A model generated the notes under the pieces. It did not search any database. It had not been told where the DNA came from and worked only from the letters and a program-made list of their open reading frames with translations. From positions 161,796 through 225,795 of the forward strand of contig NZ_JAUKPO010000010.1 of the NCBI RefSeq assembly GCF_030503435.1: DNA of 64,000 nt. Reading direction: 5' to 3'. This document shows positions 33,620 through 43,702 of this stretch, in pieces. The stretch is from Rhodocytophaga aerolata. GTDB lineage: Bacteria > Bacteroidota > Bacteroidia > Cytophagales > 172606-1. Positions within the stretch are counted from its first letter, which is position 1; every line of letters starts with the position of its first letter. Position numbers and translations under genes: made by a program.

Positions 33620-36600
33620 CTAGCGTGTAGCGAAGCTGTCGGTAGCCTGGTAAGCTGCTATATATTCGTTCGGTGAGCGGCCATACTGTTCGCGGAAACA
33701 TTTGGCAAAATAGGAGAGATTATTGAAACCAACTTCATAAGCTATTTCGGTGATATTGCCCGTATGGCCCTCCAGTAATTTTACGGCTCTTTTCAGACGC
33801 AGCGTACGCAGAAAGTCGGTGGTAGATTGTCCGGTTAAGGCGGTTAGTTTGCGGTGTAATTGCATGCGGCTCATGCCTATTTCATGGCTAAAGGCTTCTG
33901 CTCCAAATGTGGAATCTCCTAAATGAGATTCGGCAATTTGCATGGCCCGTTGCAGAAATTTCTCATCGGTAGAAGTAACTTCTATGTTGATAGGTTGCAG
34001 CAGTATTTTTTTACTATAGTGCTGCCGGAGTTTTTGCCGGTTATCTATCAGGTTTTTTGCCCGTATCTCCAGCTCCCGCACATCAAAAGGTTTGGTGAGG
34101 TATTCGTCTGCTCCCTTCTCCAGCCCGGTAAGTTTGCTTGCTGTTGCAGACAAAGCTGTCAGTAGAATAACCGGAATATGACAGGTGCATTCTTCTGTTT
34201 TAACAATGCTGCATAGTTGAAGGCCATCCATATCGGGCATCATCCAGTCGCTGATGATCAGGTCGGGCATGGTGACTCTGGCTTTTTCCAGGCCTTTTAA
34301 TCCATTTTCACTCTCAATTACCCGGTAAGTAGCCTCCAGTTTCGTGCGGATATAGGTGCGCAGATCTTCATTGTCTTCCACGACTAATACCAAAGGCCGC
34401 TCCTCTCCTGCTGGTAAACCTATATTTAGCTCCTCAGGGTTAGAAACCGCAACTGTAGCACTGGCAGGCCGCTGATCAGTGCCTATACTTATTTCCGGGT
34501 AGCTTTCTATACGCTGGCTAAGCGCCTCTTCTGTAGCCGGAGTATAGGGCAGGTGTACTACAAACCGGGCTCCTTTGCCTTTTTCACTTTCTACCTGGAT
34601 GCTGCCCTGATGCAGGTCTACCAGTTCTTTGGTTAGAGCCAATCCAATGCCAGTGCCTTGTCCATCACTGTAGTAGGTAGTTCCCTGGTAAAACCGTTCA
34701 AATACTTTTTCCAATCCTTCTGCCTCAATACCTGCACCGTTATCTGCTACCACTACTTCCAGGCTTGGAGCGGAACCTTCCTGGCCATGTACCTGCACCT
34801 CCAGGTGTATTTTTCCGCCATCTGCTGTAAACTTAAATGCATTGGAGAGCAGATTCATAAAAATTTTTTCCAGCTTATCTTCATCAAAAAAAGCAGGCAA
34901 AGCTGCGTAAGGCAGCCGCAGGTCAAATTCAATTTGCCGGTTGTGCGCCAGGGAGGAAAAAGAACCAGCCATTACCCGGAAAAAATGCGCCAGATCTCCC
35001 TTAACAGGTGCCAGGTGCATCTTGCCCGATTCTACTTTTGATAGATCCAGTAACTGGTTAATGAGCTGCAACAGGCGGTTGGCATTGCGGTGCATCATAC
35101 GTATTTCACTATAGTTTACTTGTATCGATTCTCCGCTTTGCTCTCCGGCTAGTTTATCCTGCAAGTTGCTCAAGATAAGGGTAAGCGGGGTACGGAATTC
35201 GTGCGAAATATTGGCAAAAAAGGTTGATTTCACCTGATCCAGTTCTTTCAGTTTTTCTGTTTGGTGGGCTAAAGCGGTAGCCTGCTTTTCCAATATAACT
35301 GCTTGCTGTTCCAGTTGCTGGTTCTTCTGGGCTACTTCTGCACTTTTTTCCAGCAATAGCCGGTTTTGCCGGATTTTCAACCGCTGGCGACTAAGCAATA
35401 AGCCAGCTATAAGTAAGGTAGCTAGCAGACCTGCCGCAATTCCGTTTCTTACCAGGGTAGCTCTTTCCGTATCTTTCTTGAGCAACTCTCCGTCTTTTTT
35501 CAGCAGTTCAATTTCTGTCTGCTTCTTGTCTAGTTCATAATTAGCTTGCAATTGGGCAATCTGGCGGGTTTTTTCATCATTATGCACGATATGTTGTGCT
35601 TCTACAAAGTTTTTGTGGTATTGGTAAGCCTGTTCATACTTTCCTTGTTTTTCTGCTACCTCTGAAAGCAACAGGTATATGTCTGCTATCAGACTTTTAA
35701 TTTCCAGTGATTGCGCTAATGCTAAAGCCTGCCGGGCGGTGGCTATACTTTTATCCAGGTTATTGGTATGCTGATACACATACGCAAGTGACTGCAAGGT
35801 ATACGGCATTAGATACTGATCGCCTGCTGCCTGATGGAGTTGCAATGCTTCCGACAAATAATGTAGAGCTTTAGAATAGTCACCCAATCCGCCATCTTTT
35901 CCTCCTCCATAGGTTATGCCAATATTGGCCAGAACAATGCCTTTCTGATCTTTATCTTGCTCGGTGAGGCCTTCCATAGCTAAATTAAAATAAGTAAGTG
36001 CCTGTTGATATTGCTGTTTTTTCAGGTAAATATCTCCGATGTTGTTAAGTACCTGGCTCACTTTCCGCCCTTCTTTAAATATTTTTTTGCGGAGGGTAAG
36101 CGATTTCAAATAATAATCCAAAGCTTTGTCGTACTCCTGCTGCTCCACATAAATATTGGCCATGTTGTTGAGTGCAGAAGCAATTAATGCTTCATCGCCA
36201 GTCTGCTCACTGATTTTCAAGGACCTTAAATAATATTCCAGGGTTTTAGGGTAGTTGTTTTGTTTATGATAGATTAACCCAAGGTTGATTAGGGCAAGCC
36301 GCTCGCCTTTTAAATTTCCTAATTCTTTATGTAGTTGCAAGGCTTTTTCATGCCATTGAATCGCCTGCGTATAGTTATTCTGGTAATAATTTCCGCTTCC
36401 TAAAAAATGATACGCCTCAGCCTTGCCTTTACTGAAATTTAGCTTTTGTGCTAAGCTGGCGGCTTGTTCGGCATATTCGATTGCCTTGGCAGGGTCGGCG
36501 AACCCGTATTGATTACTGATCTGGTTGAGTAGTGTTACTTTTGCCGTATCCATTGCCTGCGGAAGTTGATGGAGCAGGCTGTCTAGTGTTTTTTGCTGTG

Positions 36601-36667
36601 CTATACCCGGACTAGCAAGACAGGCAAGGAAGAGAACAATAACATGGAATAAGAATTTCACAGGCAT
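33620..36667 (-). CDS. Hybrid histidine kinase/response regulator with TPR sensor and AraC output
   Basis: I take the ATG at 36667 (MPVKFLFHVIVLFLACLASPGIAQ), which gives a clean signal peptide; a start at 36691 adds eight residues. In the longer numbering: TPR repeats 55-370 in the periplasm, coiled coil 375-410, membrane helix 415-434, coiled coil 440-485, HisKA with His497 (FFANISHEFRTPL), HATPase 600-715 (NLLSNAFKFT, DNGAGI, GQGTGIGLAL), receiver 766-880 with Asp815 (IISDWMMPD) and Lys867, and an AraC-type DNA-binding domain about 910-1012. All steps from sensing to transcription sit in one inner-membrane protein, as in hybrid two-component systems, but with TPRs in place of the Y_Y_Y/propeller sensor. 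Confidence 0.92.
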   Translation of the reverse strand: MPVKFLFHVIVLFLACLASPGIAQQKTLDSLLHQLPQAMDTAKVTLLNQISNQYGFADPAKAIEYAEQAASLAQKLNFSKGKAEAYHFLGSGNYYQNNYTQAIQWHEKALQLHKELGNLKGERLALINLGLIYHKQNNYPKTLEYYLRSLKISEQTGDEALIASALNNMANIYVEQQEYDKALDYYLKSLTLRKKIFKEGRKVSQVLNNIGDIYLKKQQYQQALTYFNLAMEGLTEQDKDQKGIVLANIGITYGGGKDGGLGDYSKALHYLSEALQLHQAAGDQYLMPYTLQSLAYVYQHTNNLDKSIATARQALALAQSLEIKSLIADIYLLLSEVAEKQGKYEQAYQYHKNFVEAQHIVHNDEKTRQIAQLQANYELDKKQTEIELLKKDGELLKKDTERATLVRNGIAAGLLATLLIAGLLLSRQRLKIRQNRLLLEKSAEVAQKNQQLEQQAVILEKQATALAHQTEKLKELDQVKSTFFANISHEFRTPLTLILSNLQDKLAGEQSGESIQVNYSEIRMMHRNANRLLQLINQLLDLSKVESGKMHLAPVKGDLAHFFRVMAGSFSSLAHNRQIEFDLRLPYAALPAFFDEDKLEKIFMNLLSNAFKFTADGGKIHLEVQVHGQEGSAPSLEVVVADNGAGIEAEGLEKVFERFYQGTTYYSDGQGTGIGLALTKELVDLHQGSIQVESEKGKGARFVVHLPYTPATEEALSQRIESYPEISIGTDQRPASATVAVSNPEELNIGLPAGEERPLVLVVEDNEDLRTYIRTKLEATYRVIESENGLKGLEKARVTMPDLIISDWMMPDMDGLQLCSIVKTEECTCHIPVILLTALSATASKLTGLEKGADEYLTKPFDVRELEIRAKNLIDNRQKLRQHYSKKILLQPINIEVTSTDEKFLQRAMQIAESHLGDSTFGAEAFSHEIGMSRMQLHRKLTALTGQSTTDFLRTLRLKRAVKLLEGHTGNITEIAYEVGFNNLSYFAKCFREQYGRSPNEYIAAYQATDSFATR

Positions 36668-36918
36668 ATTTTGTACTGGCGGTAAATACAAACGTTTCTT
36701 TCATGACTGTGTACATACGTAATTCAATCTTCAGCAGAAGAGTAATATAGGCAAGCAAACAAGTAGATAGGGCTCAAAGCGCTTATCTTAAACAGGTTGT
36801 ACACGATGCCATCTTGATGAAAAAAAAGGGAGTGAGTAACCGGTACTTTCTGCTAAACTTTCAAAAAATATTCATAGAATCAGCTATGCGATAGAATAAA
36901 TCTTTTAACAGCTATCTG

Positions 36919-38325
36919 TTAATTGGCTTCATACACTGCTTTTACCTGTTCCAGCATCTGCTCAATTTCCTTTTCTGGCAAATAGCGGCCATGTTTAACT
37001 ACCGCACTGATTTTTTTGGAATGAGTGATAGACTCCAGCGGATTGGCTGAGAGCAAAACCAGGTCGGCCACTTTGCCTACTTCCACGGTACCATACTGGT
37101 CTGACACCTTTAAATACTGGGCAGGATTGATGGTAGCTGTTTCCAGGGCTTGATACGGGGTTAAGCCTGCTTTTACAAATTCTTCCAGTTCCCGGTGAAG
37201 GCTGAAACCATAGGTATAAAACCAGTCGGGTGTATCGGAGCCTGCCATCAGTTTACATCCATTCGCCTGCAGTTCTTTTACTATCTTTTTCCTAATGGCT
37301 TTGTACCGCTCTTTCATTTCTTCCGTAGGGTTTACTCTGGTGAAATAAATGGTTCTACGCCGCCAGTATTCTGGTCTGCGTGAGGCAGGAGTAAACTGAT
37401 AATCGGGCCGGGAAAGAATTTCCAACGAATCCATGCCATAGCCAAAAGCATTTTGCAGAAAATTGCTGGTGGGCGTATTATAGACATTGTTCTCTTTTAC
37501 CAGCCGGATGATCCCGGAAATTTTGGAAGTATCTACCTCAAATATACTTGGCCAGAAATCCTTTTTCCACAGGTTAAAATCAGAAATACTTTCTGTATAA
37601 GCAGAACCCTCTTTAAGCAACGCATCCAGGTACTGATCCAGGTGTTCTATCTGCTGCCCGGCTTTGAGTGCATTTATCAATTTAATTTTAGGTCCTACAT
37701 GCCCCACCACTGGTATGCCAACTTCTTTTGCGGTAGCAGTGATCTGGTTATAGACGGGCAAGGAAACATCTACGGTGATTTTTACAAATTCATAGCCTTC
37801 CTTTTTGATGGCTCTGATCACAGAATCGGCCTGGGCAGGCTCGGTAAGCAAATGTCCATGAAGGTCCTGGGTATATTTTCTGCCTACAATTTCCGGGCTG
37901 GCTACATACAACGTAGGCCCCAGCAACTGCTTGTTTTTGATTTGCTCACGCCACTGTAAATGGTGCTGGTAACCATTCATCAGCCGTACGGAAGTTACCC
38001 CATTACTGAGCAGCACTTTCAATTCTTCCGGTCCGGCTTCCTGAGGCATAGCATCATCGGAAAACAGGTGCACATGCATATCCATCAGGCCGGGCATCAT
38101 ATACTTTCCTTTAGCATGTACTACTCTTCCGGCTTTTGCGGACTTTTTGCCGATGTAGGCTATTTTCCCATCCCGGATCAACACATTCTGGTTCCTGAGC
38201 ACCTGGTCATCTTTCATGGTGATGATATGCACGCCTTTAATCAGGATGTCTTCGGCTTGTACAGGAAGCCTCAACAGAAATAAACAGCCAAGCAGAATGA
38301 TGGAAACGGAGTAGATATATTTCAT
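36919..38325 (-). CDS. Exported amidohydrolase (imidazolonepropionase-like)
   Basis: A 468-residue protein with a signal peptide (LRLPVQAE). Metal-dependent amidohydrolase fold: MMPGLMDMHVHLF (HxH), YEFVKITVDV with a possible carboxylated Lys, GIPVVGHVG, QQIEHLDQYL, KLMAGSDTPDW with the catalytic Asp, then the typical tail ATINPAQYLKVSDQYGTVEVGKVADLVLLSANPLE. The substrate, possibly a dipeptide-like or prolidase-type amide, cannot be deduced. It lies between two TPR-sensor regulators on the same strand. Confidence 0.87.
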   Translation of the reverse strand: MKYIYSVSIILLGCLFLLRLPVQAEDILIKGVHIITMKDDQVLRNQNVLIRDGKIAYIGKKSAKAGRVVHAKGKYMMPGLMDMHVHLFSDDAMPQEAGPEELKVLLSNGVTSVRLMNGYQHHLQWREQIKNKQLLGPTLYVASPEIVGRKYTQDLHGHLLTEPAQADSVIRAIKKEGYEFVKITVDVSLPVYNQITATAKEVGIPVVGHVGPKIKLINALKAGQQIEHLDQYLDALLKEGSAYTESISDFNLWKKDFWPSIFEVDTSKISGIIRLVKENNVYNTPTSNFLQNAFGYGMDSLEILSRPDYQFTPASRRPEYWRRRTIYFTRVNPTEEMKERYKAIRKKIVKELQANGCKLMAGSDTPDWFYTYGFSLHRELEEFVKAGLTPYQALETATINPAQYLKVSDQYGTVEVGKVADLVLLSANPLESITHSKKISAVVKHGRYLPEKEIEQMLEQVKAVYEAN

Positions 38326-38485
38326 AGGTTTTTGGGTAAAAGTAGTCGCCAGCAGCTACCTAGAATACAGCAAAACCTGGCTGAAAATCAACCAGGTATC
38401 AATGAGGCAGGAAGCTTCTATAAATATATCGAATGGGCTTGTAAAAGTACATACCCCAATCCGGGTGATATTGGAAATTGAGCCA

Positions 38486-40219
38486 TCAGGCTACATTCAT
38501 GGTTTCCACATTTGCCTGTTTTTCGAGATGAATAATGTGGTCAATCAGGTTTTCTTCCCGGCTCAGGTTAAACTTCTTCCGTAAACGGTAACGTGCTTTT
38601 TTTACACTTTCCGGGGAAATACCCATAATATTGGCTGCTTCCTTCAGGTTCATGTTCAGCTTTAGCAGTGTACAAAGCTTGAGTTCGTGATTCGTCAGGT
38701 CGGGGTAATACGCTTTGAGTATGCGGTAAAAATCTTTGTGTACTTCGCCGAAGTTGCGCTGAAAATCTTCCCAGTCTTTGTCTATCTGCACACTTTGTTC
38801 CATAAGGCGGCTCAGGCCATTTAACTCCCTGGTATTCTCTGTATTTTTCGATTTTTTCAGCTGGTTCAGGTTCAGTTTCACCTCTTCCATCAATTCATTT
38901 TTCTGAATAAAGTTGAGCGAATAGCTGGTAAGTTTTTTATTTTTCACTTCCAGTTCTTCTATCAGCTTCAGTTCCTGTAACCTGGCATTTTCCAGTTGAG
39001 CTTTTGCCAGTGCCTGTTCTGTCTGGTAGATCTCCTGATTCTTAATCAGCAGTTCTTTATTTTTCCGTATCCGTAAGCGTTGCCGGCTAATGATCAGGTA
39101 GGTAATGACGGCAATAGCTCCCATACCCATTAATAAACCATTTTTCAGCAATTTCTGGAAGCGGTTGTGTTCTTTGAGAAGGGCTAATTCTTGCTGTTGT
39201 GCTTTCAGCTTTTGTTCTTTTTGCAGGGTTTCATATTTAGTCTGCATCTCAGCTATTTGCCTGGATTTTTCCAGATTGAAGAGGCTATCTTTTTTAGTCA
39301 TAAACTCCTCAAAATACGCAGTAGCTTGTTGATAGTTTCCCCGCTGTTTCTCCAGATCTTTTAAGGTTTCATAAATAGAAGTTAGCCATCGAAGGGTATT
39401 TACCTGCCTGCTTATGTCAATGCCTTTGAGCAGGTATTGCTCGGCTTCTGCATACTTTTTCTTTGCCAGATAGGCTTTGCCAATATAATAGTGGCACATG
39501 GCTATTCCTTCTCTGTCCTCAATGGCAGAACGAATTTCGGTTGACTGTAAAAAGTAAGCCAGGGCCGTTTCCACATTATTTCTTTCCAGGTGTAACTGGC
39601 CCAGATTACTGTAAGACACAGCTATGGAATACGTAAGATTCTCTGTTTTGCTCAACTGCAAATGTTGCAGATATAATGTTTCTGCTTTGGCATATTGCTT
39701 CATTTGAAAATACGTATTGCCCAAGTTATCCAAAGTGATTATCTGCAATTTTTTATATCCAGTAGTTTTAGCCATTGCTAATGCCTGTTCAAAATACTTC
39801 AGTGCCTGTGTGTAGTTTCTCTGGTCGTGGTAAACAAGTCCGATATTATTATACATGCTTGCCACTCCCTTCCAATCTTTAAGTTTTTCGTATATTGTTA
39901 ATCCACTGATCAAATACTGCAAGGCCTCCGGATACTGGCCTCTTGCCCAGTGCGATACTCCGACAATGCGGTTGCCAAAAGCCATTCCTGGCTTATAAGC
40001 AAGCGAAGTAGCCAGTTGAATAGCCTGCTTTCCAAAATCTTCGGATTTCACCGGATCTACAATCCAATACTCATAACCTAATTTGTTGAGCAGATTTACC
40101 CGCACTGTATCGGCCGCCTGATGTACAGAAAGCTGCGCCGTAAGTTTATCTATTGATTCTTTACTAAAGGAGGGGAACGAAAACCCAATAAGCACCAGAC
40201 AGGCAATCAGAATTTTCAT
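38486..40219 (-). CDS. TPR-containing membrane regulator with LuxR-like helix-turn-helix
   Basis: 577 residues: signal peptide (FSFPSFSK), periplasmic TPR repeats about 30-330 (MYNNIGLVYHDQRNYTQALKYFEQAL is a clear unit), coiled coil 335-365, membrane helix near 368-388, cytoplasmic coiled coils, and a C-terminal DNA-binding region LTNHELKLCTLLKLNMNLKEAANIMGISPESVKKARYRLRKKF. Residues around the membrane segment (RQIAEMQTKYE...SRQRLRIRKNKELL) match those of the hybrid kinase at 33620-36667, so both share one sensor module with different outputs. No kinase or receiver domain is present, so the signal must pass by conformation. Confidence 0.85.
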   Translation of the reverse strand: MKILIACLVLIGFSFPSFSKESIDKLTAQLSVHQAADTVRVNLLNKLGYEYWIVDPVKSEDFGKQAIQLATSLAYKPGMAFGNRIVGVSHWARGQYPEALQYLISGLTIYEKLKDWKGVASMYNNIGLVYHDQRNYTQALKYFEQALAMAKTTGYKKLQIITLDNLGNTYFQMKQYAKAETLYLQHLQLSKTENLTYSIAVSYSNLGQLHLERNNVETALAYFLQSTEIRSAIEDREGIAMCHYYIGKAYLAKKKYAEAEQYLLKGIDISRQVNTLRWLTSIYETLKDLEKQRGNYQQATAYFEEFMTKKDSLFNLEKSRQIAEMQTKYETLQKEQKLKAQQQELALLKEHNRFQKLLKNGLLMGMGAIAVITYLIISRQRLRIRKNKELLIKNQEIYQTEQALAKAQLENARLQELKLIEELEVKNKKLTSYSLNFIQKNELMEEVKLNLNQLKKSKNTENTRELNGLSRLMEQSVQIDKDWEDFQRNFGEVHKDFYRILKAYYPDLTNHELKLCTLLKLNMNLKEAANIMGISPESVKKARYRLRKKFNLSREENLIDHIIHLEKQANVETMNVA

Positions 40220-40436
40220 GTGGGTACAGGGTGTTTAGATGGAAAATCAACTGCTTTTGGTCACATATAAGATGCACTATCCTGAAGCGGTAGTATATTT
40301 ATGAACCTTTTCCCTCTAAGTAACCTGTCTGATTATGTTTTTTTTATTTTTTTATCTACAAAATAGTTCGCTAAACCAAGATGTATATACCCCAATACAT
40401 AACGGATTATGAAGGGTATGGCTGTATGAAGCTGTA

Positions 40437-42530
40437 TTATAGCCCTGCTTTTGCCTGCTTGTTTTGATGAAATAACTGAGGAGAACCTATAGATTGCCTG
40501 GCTATTCCCGGACCACTCCATTGCAGCTGCAGCAAAGGTGTTCCTTTTTTTCCCCTGGCATAGGTAAGCGTAATAGGATGATATCCCTTCTCCAAAAGGA
40601 TTACTGCTACTACTTCCTTTCCTGACTGGTAATTTTTATCTGCATCCAGCAAGGTCGCGTTATGTAGCCGCAGTACGGCTCCCCGGTCGGTTTGCAGGTA
40701 GAACGTATACTCCCCTGTCTGAGGTACTTTTACTACGCCTGTGTATTCTATTACTATATCTTCCTCTCTGGTACGGATATTCAGGTTTAGTTCTGGAGTG
40801 ATTCCCGCTTGAGCTGGTTTAACTTCCAGGCTGGCTAGGTTGGGTGTCCAGGGAGTAGCCATTTCCAGCACCTGATACTGAAGGCCATTGCCTAGATCTG
40901 ACACAGAATCTAATGCCGGAACAGGTAGGTTATCATAAGGCCGCACGGCACTGGTATCCGGGCGGCGAAGTTGCAGCACCCGGCTTTTCATGCGATTTTG
41001 CAGGCGAGTAAAATACATGCTGGTCCCAGCCAGATTCTTTGTTTCTTTGGCATCGGCCTTTGTATCATAGATTTGAAAATTGTCTCCAGGTGATTCTATA
41101 TTGGTGCGGATTCCCTTGTAGCCATCCATATATATAACCTGCATTTCGCCATGTGGCTGCCCTTTATGAGAGGCATGAAACACTTCATACTCCGGTGTTT
41201 TTCCATCCACTTTATATTCAATGTACACCGTTCCTGGTTGCTGGTTGCCCTTGCCGGTAAGCAGGGGAAGCAGAGAAACCCCATCGGTATTGGCCGGGGC
41301 AGGTATACCGGCTAGCTGGGCGAAGGTAGACAGCCAGTCATGAAAGCCACTGGGTGTATCGTTACTGGCATTGGCGGCAATACGTTTGGGCCAGCGGACA
41401 AACGTAGGCACCCGGATTCCCCCTTCCCACACATCCCGCTTAATGCCATCCATAGGTCCGTAACTATCGAAAAAAACCGGGTCGTATTCACCATAGCCAT
41501 ACGATTCTTTATGCGGGCCATTATCGGAGGTAAAGACAATCAGGGTTTCTTCATCTATGTTGAGGTCTTGAAGTAGTTGTACGATGTCTCCTACCCCATC
41601 GTCAATCCGGCGAACCATGCTGGCGAAACGTTTCTGCACCTCCGGCCAGTTCTGGCTGGCATAATCCGGGTGAATATAGGTATCTACTGTATCCGTAACC
41701 GTATTGATGAACTTCCCTTTTTCATCTGTCCACTGTACGCCGCCCTTTACTCCACCGCCTTCCGGATAAGGAGAAGAAGCAATCTGTAAACCTGCATGGG
41801 GCGTATCATACGCCAGGTATAAGAAAAATGGCTGATCTGGGGTTGATTGCTCTTTTTCCATGATCCATTTCTTGGCAGCAGCCGTAAATAAATCGGTGGT
41901 ATATACTCCTTTCAGTTGGCTGGAAATTTCTTCGTTATTCTGATATAGCTCTACCGGCGGACGCTCCAATGCCTGGTGGGCCGGATAATGGTTATGCCCG
42001 TCTTTGTGCCGCACATAGCCCAGAAAATAATCGAATCCCCGCTTGGTTGGGTAGGCTTCCCAGGTTTGCGGGCTGTTGCCGTTTAGTCCCTGCAAGCCCC
42101 ATTTCCCAACCAGGCCCGTGGCATATCCGGCTTTTTTCAGCACAGTGGCTATGGTATGATTGTCGGCCAGGGCTTTATCGAATTGGTTGTTGCGGATATT
42201 GGCATGGCCCTGGTGAAGCCCCAGCATCAGGGAGGCACGGGAAGGTGCACAAACCGGAGCTGGCACATAATGGCGGGTAATTAACATGCCTTCTTGGGCT
42301 AGCCTATCCAGGTGAGGGGTCTGAAAATAGGGTTTTCCGGCCTTCTTCCGTTCATTCTGGAACAAGATTCCCAGATCGCCATAGCCCAGGTCGTCCGTCA
42401 AAATAAAAATAATATTAGGTGCTTTCTGTTTACTGGTGTTGGTATTTTGAGCTTTCTGTTCTGCGGTTTGCTGGCAACCAGCTATGGCAATACAGATAAA
42501 GCTTATAATAAGGCTGGTAAGTTTGTTCAT
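40437..42530 (-). CDS. Sulfatase lipoprotein (family S1) with C-terminal PA14-like domain
   Basis: 697 residues. Lipoprotein signal AIAGC (Cys19). The alkaline-phosphatase-type sulfatase domain has IIFILTDDLGYGDLG (Asp46, Asp47 for calcium), CAPSRASLMLG with Cys94 as the formylglycine precursor, VGKWGLQG, TSDNGPHKE and later FHDWLSTFAQLAG. Residues about 595-690 form a PA14-like sandwich (IVIEYTGVVKVPQTGEYTFYLQTDRGAVLRLHNATLL, GYHPITLTYARGKK), a likely glycan-binding module. It probably removes sulfate from a marine-type or host glycan at the envelope. The second sulfatase lies 1.2 kb upstream beyond an AT-rich cassette. Confidence 0.92.
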   Translation of the reverse strand: MNKLTSLIISFICIAIAGCQQTAEQKAQNTNTSKQKAPNIIFILTDDLGYGDLGILFQNERKKAGKPYFQTPHLDRLAQEGMLITRHYVPAPVCAPSRASLMLGLHQGHANIRNNQFDKALADNHTIATVLKKAGYATGLVGKWGLQGLNGNSPQTWEAYPTKRGFDYFLGYVRHKDGHNHYPAHQALERPPVELYQNNEEISSQLKGVYTTDLFTAAAKKWIMEKEQSTPDQPFFLYLAYDTPHAGLQIASSPYPEGGGVKGGVQWTDEKGKFINTVTDTVDTYIHPDYASQNWPEVQKRFASMVRRIDDGVGDIVQLLQDLNIDEETLIVFTSDNGPHKESYGYGEYDPVFFDSYGPMDGIKRDVWEGGIRVPTFVRWPKRIAANASNDTPSGFHDWLSTFAQLAGIPAPANTDGVSLLPLLTGKGNQQPGTVYIEYKVDGKTPEYEVFHASHKGQPHGEMQVIYMDGYKGIRTNIESPGDNFQIYDTKADAKETKNLAGTSMYFTRLQNRMKSRVLQLRRPDTSAVRPYDNLPVPALDSVSDLGNGLQYQVLEMATPWTPNLASLEVKPAQAGITPELNLNIRTREEDIVIEYTGVVKVPQTGEYTFYLQTDRGAVLRLHNATLLDADKNYQSGKEVVAVILLEKGYHPITLTYARGKKGTPLLQLQWSGPGIARQSIGSPQLFHQNKQAKAGL

Positions 42531-42564
42531 TCTATAAAAGTATGTAAAACTGAATGTATCGTGG

Positions 42565-42870
42565 TTATTTCGCTTTTTCTATTTCTTCTTCATACTCTGC
42601 CATGTATTTTTCTATTGGATATGCTGTCCCAGTTAATTTCATTTCTCCCCTTTTTTTATTTACTATGATAGGAGCATTGCCTGCTACAGCATACCGCAAT
42701 TCATTAGTTTCGAACCATAATTTAGAAGTATAGAAAAACACCCAATAGTTTTCTTTTTCTATAGTTTCACTATCTAAAATAATTAATTCATCGTCAGATG
42801 AAAGCTCACTTTTCCATAGATTACATACTATCTTATAGACATTTGCTTTTGCCTCCTCTATAGTTATCAT
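42565..42870 (-). CDS. Imm35-like immunity protein
   Basis: A 101-residue cytosolic protein reading ITIEEAKANVYKIV, YWVFFYTSKLWFE, YAVAGNAPIIVNKKRGEMKLTGTAYPIEKYMAEYEEE. This follows the pattern of the Imm35/YrhB family, whose members neutralise toxins of polymorphic toxin systems. No toxin gene is next to it. It is the last gene of an AT-rich three-gene run (30 bases after the gene at 42900-43334) between two sulfatase genes. Confidence 0.6.
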   Translation of the reverse strand: MITIEEAKANVYKIVCNLWKSELSSDDELIILDSETIEKENYWVFFYTSKLWFETNELRYAVAGNAPIIVNKKRGEMKLTGTAYPIEKYMAEYEEEIEKAK

Positions 42871-42899
42871 TTAAGTATTTATCTTTTAATTATTATCCA

Positions 42900-43334
42900 T
42901 TATTGTTCAGTCAATCTGCTGTAGTTCATTCCAAATTCTGCTTCAATAACGCGTATTGACTCAAAGTACCATAGTCCCGCATCACCTGTACCATTGGGAG
43001 CTATAGGTATTTCACTAATCAAATAGCCATTAGCTAATTCAATAAATGCTTTATCAAATCTTATCTCTTCTCTGAAGCAAATGATATCTGTAATAGGTTG
43101 ATTAAGTAAACATCGAAAATTCTTTTTTAGTAACTTCCTGATACTTTCTGCTTCGACTGGGACTTCACCAACTTCAACTTCCAACTCTGGCTCCAGATCA
43201 GACAAAGGTATGCACACAACAAGGCCATTATCAAGAATAAGATAACTGTCAGATGTATCTAGTCCATATTGCTCCATGACATGATTTACTCGAATATCGA
43301 TAATACTCCTGTCTATTAATTCTATCACTTTCAT
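42900..43334 (-). CDS. Unknown cytosolic protein of the AT-rich cassette
   Basis: A 144-residue acidic protein without signal or membrane segment; features seen are VMEQYGLDTSDSYLILDNGLVVCIPL, a Glu-rich stretch ELEVEVGEVPVEAES, and IRFDKAFIELANGYLISEIPIAPNGTGDAGLWYFES. I do not recognise a family; size, acidity and context suggest another immunity-type protein. Its start overlaps the stop of the preceding gene by 4 bases, so the two are translationally coupled. Confidence 0.55.
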   Translation of the reverse strand: MKVIELIDRSIIDIRVNHVMEQYGLDTSDSYLILDNGLVVCIPLSDLEPELEVEVGEVPVEAESIRKLLKKNFRCLLNQPITDIICFREEIRFDKAFIELANGYLISEIPIAPNGTGDAGLWYFESIRVIEAEFGMNYSRLTEQ

Positions 43335-43702
43335 TTATCAATGTTCTTTATAATGTGATCAAGCAAAGTAAGAAACACCCGTTTATGAAATAGGATATTT
43401 AGCTTGTTACTAGAAATAACTTCCTCTTTAGCTGCTAAAATACTACTTCTTGTATTAACCAAATTCCTTAACAAGCTACCTTTATCTAATTCTCTGGTTG
43501 CTTTCTGAATGTTATCCGGCCAAAAATTAAAGGCATTTATTCCGCAGCATGCTGCTATACAGTCGGTCTCTAAATTTTTCCAAAGTTTATCGGTTGAGTT
43601 GAGAAATGGATCAATCTCTAATTCAGAGGCGTTTTTTTGATCAAAGTCAATCCATTCTATCCATACATCTTGACTAATAGAAATATTATTTATGTGTCCC
43701 AC
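43331..43702 (-). CDS. Unknown cytosolic protein of the AT-rich cassette, first gene
   Basis: A 123-residue protein, no signal peptide. A conspicuous LWKNLETDCIAACCGINAFNFWPDNI block (paired Cys, then Trp) and a C-terminal LDHIIKNI helix. I think it resembles an uncharacterised DUF family often found among immunity-like genes (possibly DUF6331), but I am unsure. It heads the three-gene cassette. Two 60-base hand counts across 43321-43440 give 18 and 17 G+C, against 30 in a line of the neighbouring sulfatase. Confidence 0.55.
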   Translation of the reverse strand: MGHINNISISQDVWIEWIDFDQKNASELEIDPFLNSTDKLWKNLETDCIAACCGINAFNFWPDNIQKATRELDKGSLLRNLVNTRSSILAAKEEVISSNKLNILFHKRVFLTLLDHIIKNIDK

